From a bacterium (GTDB lineage Bacteria; Eisenbacteria; RBG-16-71-46; CAIMUX01), in NCBI GenBank assembly GCA_030431975.1, contig JAUIHP010000002.1, positions 124,001 to 188,000 on the forward strand: 64,000 bases of DNA, read 5' to 3'. The notes below the pieces were generated by a model. The model ran no database searches and had not been told where the DNA came from. It worked only from the letters and a program-made list of their open reading frames with translations. The translations under genes were made by a program, and so were the position numbers. Every line of letters starts with the position of its first letter. Within the stretch, counting starts at the first letter, position 1. Shown here in pieces: positions 60,202-64,000 of the stretch.

Positions 60202-63200
60202 CTAACGTGAGTCAGAGTTGGCGTCCGGTAGCGCAACGGGAAGAGGGTTGCCGAGGCCACCCCTGCCGGCCACGTAGGCTTGGCGAATTCCCCACTCGAC
60301 CATCCTGCCGAGTGCGTGCGCGCGGGCCTCCTGTGACGTGGCGAACTGCCCCGTCACGACCCGAAACCATTTCCCGCGTCTTGGAATGTCGACTTCGACG
60401 ATATGTACATCGAGGCCGCGGTCACGCAGTCGCGCCACTTCCGTGTCGGCGCGTTCCTGCGTCTGAAACGAACTGAGTTGGATGACGAAGCCGGTCCCGG
60501 ATTCTACCGGGCGAGCCGCAGATCCGTTCGAGGTTGCGACGCGATCGTCATCCATGGATGAGGTCGACGTGGGAGCGCCCACAGCTTCAGAAATCGCGCT
60601 CATGGAATTCGCCGGGACGTCTTCCGTCGCGGCGACCATCGATCCGTTCTCTTCTTCGTCCGAAGTCTCTTCTTCGTCCGACAGCCCGGTCATCGATCCG
60701 ACCGACTCTTCATCCGACGGTGCGGTCATCGATCCGACCGGCTCTTCATCCGAAATTGCGGTCACAGATCCGACCGGATCGGCGCCCGGAATCGACGGCC
60801 GTTCCGGCGTTGCGTCAGAGCCCCCATAGGTGCGCGGCTGGGAAACGAAGCGCGAGTCTTCAAGGACGCGATCGTCTTCCAGGCTTGCCGCTGTCTCGAC
60901 GTCCTGGGCCAACAGTCCATTCCCGATAGAGGCACCCGAGTTCATGGAACCGGAGTCCCTGTTCCCGTCGGTGTCCGGAGCCGAGGCATCGGTACCGTTC
61001 GGATCGCTTCCCGCCGGATCCGAAGTCTCGCCGGTCTCCTCCAAACCACCCGGGGCGTCTTGAGTGGCGGGCGAATTCGTCGTTTGCGTTTCGGCGGGGC
61101 TGAGCCCGACCAGAACCTTGAAGTCCTCGACCGTTCGACCGGTGGCAAACCAGAAAAGCGTGGACAACGCGAGAATTGCCGCAGCCACGCTGAAGATCTG
61201 GACGACGACGCGACCGTTGTTCTTTCGATGCTGCTCCCGTTCCCACATCGTCATGAGGGGAACGACCCGTTCCCCTGCCGCGGCGGCCGGAGAGATCGGC
61301 TCCTCCGGTTCTGCGGTCAGTTCGTCAATCGAAACGAAACCTGCCGCCGGCTCGAGTTCGGAATCGAGTTCGGGCTCGGGATCGGCGGCCGGTCGGGATG
61401 ACGGCGTCGCCACACGGGACTTCCAATCGGAATCCTCATTTGCCGGAACGCGCCAGCTGTCGTCCACGGCAGCAGAACCCGAATCCGACTCGATGTCCTC
61501 GTCCCCGTACTCGCCCTCGTCCTCGTCAGAATCGTCCTGGAACGAAGAAACGTCGTCATCCGGATCGTCTTCGTCTTCGTACCAGTCCGGCTCGTCCCAA
61601 TCATCGTCGTCATCAAGATCCGACTCCGCGATCGTAGAGGCTTCGGCAGACTCGAATGGGCTGTTCTCTTCGGGAGTGGCCGTTTCCTGCGAAGTTGGAG
61701 CGACAGCTTTCCGGAGCTCGGCGTCGGCTGACGGTTCGGTATCTGAGACCGGCTTGACCTCGTCTGCAGACGGGGCCTCGGCACCCGTTTCCGAACGAGA
61801 CACCGCCCCGAGATCGAGGTCGGCAATGGGGCGGGAAACAGCGGCGAGGTCCAAGTCGACCTCACGAGGGTCCGGGCCGTCGGAGCCCGATCCGACTTCG
61901 TCGGCGCGGGAGCCGGCTCGCTCCGATCCGTTGGAGTCGCCGCCCGCGGATGTAGCGGCAACAGCGGTCGCCGGCGTCGCCCCGTCCGTACGGCGCCCCT
62001 TCTTCTTCCGCTTCTTGTCTTTCCGGCTCCGCTTTCTCTTTGAGGAGTCATCGGACGCGGTGGAACGGCTTCCCCCTGCGATCGCAGGGTCTCGCGAAGT
62101 ATCGGGCTGCACGTTTGGCAGCACGTTCGGCTGCACGTTCGGTTGTGCGTTCGGTTGTGCGTTCGGTTGTGCGTTCGGCTGCGTCCCCGGTTCCCCGCCG
62201 GAATCCGTCGCATGCGAGTTCGTCCCAGACTCGTTTCCGCGCCTGGTCGCTTCGCCGTTCTGCGGGGCTCCGCTTCCCTTCTGATACGGGCTCGTCGGCG
62301 ACTTCACGCTGAGATGAGCCCAACTGGTCTGCGTCACTTCGCGTTCTGGGTCGACAACTTCATGACGTTCCTGCGAGTCCCCATCGTCCTCCGAAATGAC
62401 GGGAGGCCGTGTCGGTGGTGGGACCGCAGCACGAATCTTGGCCCCGGAACTCGCCTTGGAATCTGCCCAGATCGATCCCGGCTTGCTGCGCCCGCCCGGC
62501 GCACGGGCGGAAGAGGGCGCCGGCGCCGCCGGGCGCGGCTTGTTGGACAAAGACTCCGCTCTGGCGCCGTCCGAACCGGTGACCGGTCCGATGGCGATGA
62601 TTCCGAGGAGCGGATGGCCCGCGCCCTGAAGCTGTCGTGTACACGCCTCCAACTCGAACGGAGAGTGATCCCGGAAAGACGCAACGAAGGCCACGCCGTC
62701 GAACGTCTTCTCACGAGGAAGGGCTGCACCCAGTTCTTCAGGGAGGGACTCCACCCAAAGAAAGGTCCAGTCCCCTCCAATCGACTCCTCGGGCGCTGAC
62801 ATGGAACCGGAGCGGGGCACGACCAGTCGGACACCTTCCAGGTCGGTCGAAACGGCGACGTCGTTGGGACCGATTCGATCTCCCAATCGCTCCCGAGCAA
62901 CTTTGGGAAGCGCGTAGGTCCGCGCACTTCCCTGCGGAGGAAGAAGCGCCCCGATCTGCGGTCCGCCAAGGAGGACCTCTCCACCGCCACGGGCCAATAA
63001 CTCGGCGATGCCGACAGCCCAGGGAAGTTGCTCCATGCCTCCATAGGGGGCTGCAAACCAAATGACGCTGTGTTGGGACGAGGATCCGAGATGGGCCGAG
63101 ATTCGGCTCCACGCGGAACCCGACGGGACGGGACCCGCGGCGCAGGCGGCAAGTCGCGTGTGCCGAACGAGCGCGCGCGCATCCGGCTCCGCCTGGCCCA

Positions 63201-63255
63201 GGAGTTCAAGTCCCAGGCGCTGGGCAGCGTCCTCAGCGGTTCGGAAGTAACTCAC
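60202..63255 (-). CDS. Large SPOR-domain membrane protein with an unusual N-terminal domain
   Basis: 1,017 aa. Residues 1-240: alpha/beta domain with VIWFAAPYGGMEQLPWAVGI and GGGEVLLGG, loosely like a ParA/MinD-type ATPase whose P-loop is lost. Residues 240-680: disordered region with QPNA repeats, a KRKRSRKDKKRKKKGRR patch and an Asp/Glu stretch. Membrane helix about 683-706 (VVVQIFSVAAAILALSTLFWF). Residues 925-1000: SPOR domain (FVIQLSSFQTQERADTEVARL, KWFRVVTGQFATSQEAR) that binds denuded peptidoglycan at division sites. The GTG overlaps the selA stop (GTGA). It may link division to cytoplasmic partners. Confidence 0.8.
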   Translation of the reverse strand: MSYFRTAEDAAQRLGLELLGQAEPDARALVRHTRLAACAAGPVPSGSAWSRISAHLGSSSQHSVIWFAAPYGGMEQLPWAVGIAELLARGGGEVLLGGPQIGALLPPQGSARTYALPKVARERLGDRIGPNDVAVSTDLEGVRLVVPRSGSMSAPEESIGGDWTFLWVESLPEELGAALPREKTFDGVAFVASFRDHSPFELEACTRQLQGAGHPLLGIIAIGPVTGSDGARAESLSNKPRPAAPAPSSARAPGGRSKPGSIWADSKASSGAKIRAAVPPPTRPPVISEDDGDSQERHEVVDPEREVTQTSWAHLSVKSPTSPYQKGSGAPQNGEATRRGNESGTNSHATDSGGEPGTQPNAQPNAQPNAQPNVQPNVLPNVQPDTSRDPAIAGGSRSTASDDSSKRKRSRKDKKRKKKGRRTDGATPATAVAATSAGGDSNGSERAGSRADEVGSGSDGPDPREVDLDLAAVSRPIADLDLGAVSRSETGAEAPSADEVKPVSDTEPSADAELRKAVAPTSQETATPEENSPFESAEASTIAESDLDDDDDWDEPDWYEDEDDPDDDVSSFQDDSDEDEGEYGDEDIESDSGSAAVDDSWRVPANEDSDWKSRVATPSSRPAADPEPELDSELEPAAGFVSIDELTAEPEEPISPAAAAGERVVPLMTMWEREQHRKNNGRVVVQIFSVAAAILALSTLFWFATGRTVEDFKVLVGLSPAETQTTNSPATQDAPGGLEETGETSDPAGSDPNGTDASAPDTDGNRDSGSMNSGASIGNGLLAQDVETAASLEDDRVLEDSRFVSQPRTYGGSDATPERPSIPGADPVGSVTAISDEEPVGSMTAPSDEESVGSMTGLSDEEETSDEEENGSMVAATEDVPANSMSAISEAVGAPTSTSSMDDDRVATSNGSAARPVESGTGFVIQLSSFQTQERADTEVARLRDRGLDVHIVEVDIPRRGKWFRVVTGQFATSQEARAHALGRMVEWGIRQAYVAGRGGLGNPLPVALPDANSDSR
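60682..60783 (-). repeat. 36-bp tandem repeats in the SPOR-protein gene
   Basis: Three units encode V-GSMTA-SDEE-type repeats in the periplasmic linker before the SPOR domain. Confidence 0.7.
62107..62181 (-). repeat. 12-bp tandem repeats (QPNA) in the SPOR-protein gene
   Basis: About six units of GGTTGTGCGTTC (plus strand) and variants encode QPNA/QPNV in the cytoplasmic linker. Confidence 0.8.
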
Positions 63256-64000
63256 CGGAGTCCCTCCATCGCTGCGACGAGATCGTCCTCGTCTCCCTCC
63301 AGCAGGGTTCGGACATCCAGGAGGAACCGTCCTCCCTCGATCCGGCCGACGATGGAAGGGGTTCCTGTGCGCAGACGCAAAGACAGGTCATCAGGACGGA
63401 GCGGCCCCACCACGGACACCGCGCGTGATTCCAGTTCCTGTCCCGGAAGTGAGCCGCCGCCGACCTCGGCCACGCTTTTCACCACGTCTACCGTCCAATC
63501 CTGCCCCAGGGTGCTTCGAAGCCGATCTCTCAGCCGCATCGCTGCGTTCTCGAGAGTCGCGGGTTCCGCGGCCAACATCCGAACCAGGGGGACTTTACGA
63601 CGAAGCTCCTCCGGCGGCAGCAGGAACATCTCCAGAGTCCGTTCCAATGCGGCCAGGGCCGTTTTGTCGAGGCGAACGACCCGGGCGACCGGATGCGAAC
63701 GCAGTCGATCGATCCACGTCTTCTTCCCTACCAGGATTCCGCCCTGAGGGGCACCCAGGAGTTTGTCCCCGCTGAAGGCCGCAATGTCGGCGCCGGCCCG
63801 AAGTGAATCCTGAACCCGAGGCTCGCCGAACGTCAGTTCTCCGTGCTGGTCCAGGGCTCCGCTCCCCAGATCCTCGAAAAACGGAACGCCGTGTTCCCTT
63901 CCCAGGGCGGCCAGATCTTCGGAAGACGCCTCCTCGGTGAACCCGACCATCTTGAAATTGCTGGGGTGCACTTTGAGGATCAGCGCCGTATCCGGCCCGA
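63252..64000 (-). CDS. selA: L-seryl-tRNA(Sec) selenium transferase SelA (5' part beyond the window)
   Basis: The C-terminal 249 residues. PLP enzyme converting seryl-tRNA(Sec) to selenocysteinyl-tRNA with selenophosphate. Visible: KVHPSNFKMVGF, PFFEDLGSGAL, the PLP lysine in AAFSGDKLLGAPQGGILVG, and ARVVRLDKTALAALE. The reading frame is open to the window edge; about 200 N-terminal residues are missing. The stop overlaps the next gene (GTGA). Confidence 0.94.
   Translation of the reverse strand, partial: GPDTALILKVHPSNFKMVGFTEEASSEDLAALGREHGVPFFEDLGSGALDQHGELTFGEPRVQDSLRAGADIAAFSGDKLLGAPQGGILVGKKTWIDRLRSHPVARVVRLDKTALAALERTLEMFLLPPEELRRKVPLVRMLAAEPATLENAAMRLRDRLRSTLGQDWTVDVVKSVAEVGGGSLPGQELESRAVSVVGPLRPDDLSLRLRTGTPSIVGRIEGGRFLLDVRTLLEGDEDDLVAAMEGLR

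Noticed and set aside
55337-62181. CRISPR-like array in the tatC and SPOR-protein repeats
   Set aside because: Units are 12-36 bp, directly adjacent without spacers, and stay in frame within coding sequence.
1-64000. tRNA, rRNA, insertion sequences or prophage
   Set aside because: No cloverleaf-like sequence, transposase, integrase or phage structural gene was recognised on either strand. A tRNAscan and IS search would be needed to exclude degenerate cases.

Overview
The window is a gene-dense, GC-rich stretch of a Gram-negative (diderm) bacterial chromosome. I see no phage, insertion sequence, CRISPR array, rRNA or tRNA. Evidence for a diderm: a predicted outer-membrane beta-barrel protein, a periplasmic PpiD-type foldase, a SPOR-domain protein, MotA/MotB, and an Ccm (system I) cytochrome c maturation cluster. 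A parallel beta-helix protein ends in a domain resembling FlgD-like/type IX secretion sorting domains. Together with high GC, Ig-like repeat surface proteins, sulfatase-fold TPR proteins and disordered tails on housekeeping enzymes, this points to the wider FCB group (for example an Eisenbacteria- or Krumholzibacteria-like lineage). That placement is inference and was not tested.

Layout. 1-2656: the end of a DegT-family aminotransferase, a SpoU-type RNA methylase, a PP2C phosphatase and a tiny, extremely acidic protein. 2827-5721: two transglutaminase-fold proteins, one with an intact catalytic triad and one that has lost it. 5723-7433: motA-motB. 7565-15310: four minus-strand genes joined by 4-base stop/start overlaps, encoding secreted or envelope proteins and ending in a 1,498-residue Ig-repeat protein. 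15701-22436: a nine-gene cytochrome c maturation operon (ccmE-F-H-I-like-hypothetical-A-B-C-D) with a Cys-type CcmE. 22494-27010: dnaE followed by a coupled PHP phosphoesterase. 27011-30329: a leader that could fold into a pseudoknot, a small membrane protein and an alkaline-phosphatase-superfamily/TPR protein. 30437-34059: a beta-propeller protein and two CNNM/CBS membrane proteins. 34193-41969: ppiD followed by a surface-glycan cluster (GT4 glycosyltransferase, FemAB/GNAT-like protein, DegT aminotransferase, GT87-like membrane protein) and a convergent SAM methyltransferase. 42084-46673: a beta-helix protein divergent from a Ser/Thr kinase-PP2C pair. 46706-64000: a long minus-strand run, read in transcription order selA, SPOR protein, smc, tatC, coaX, groEL-like, folB, folK, deoxynucleoside kinase, panB, panC, a nucleotidyltransferase-HIT fusion, a LytR_C protein and tatA.

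How the genes work together. panB and panC make pantothenate, and coaX would phosphorylate it toward CoA. folB and folK are consecutive folate steps. tatC and tatA are both present but about 8 kb apart. The kinase and the downstream PP2C form a reversible phosphorylation pair. The ccm genes build c-type cytochromes. selA implies that the cell makes selenocysteine.

Gene style. Genes are very tightly packed, with many ATGA/GTGA/TTGA overlaps. TTG starts behind strong Shine-Dalgarno sequences are unusually common (motA, dnaE, smc, folB, panC, groEL-like and others). Several core proteins carry low-complexity tails or inserts (DnaE, PanB, TatC, SMC, the kinase, the SPOR protein). The best candidates for something undescribed are the GlmU-N/HIT fusion with a broken His triad, the coupled envelope cassette at 7565-15310, the possible pseudoknot leader at 27136-27252, the hidden in-frame tail after coaX, and the two-protein transglutaminase module.
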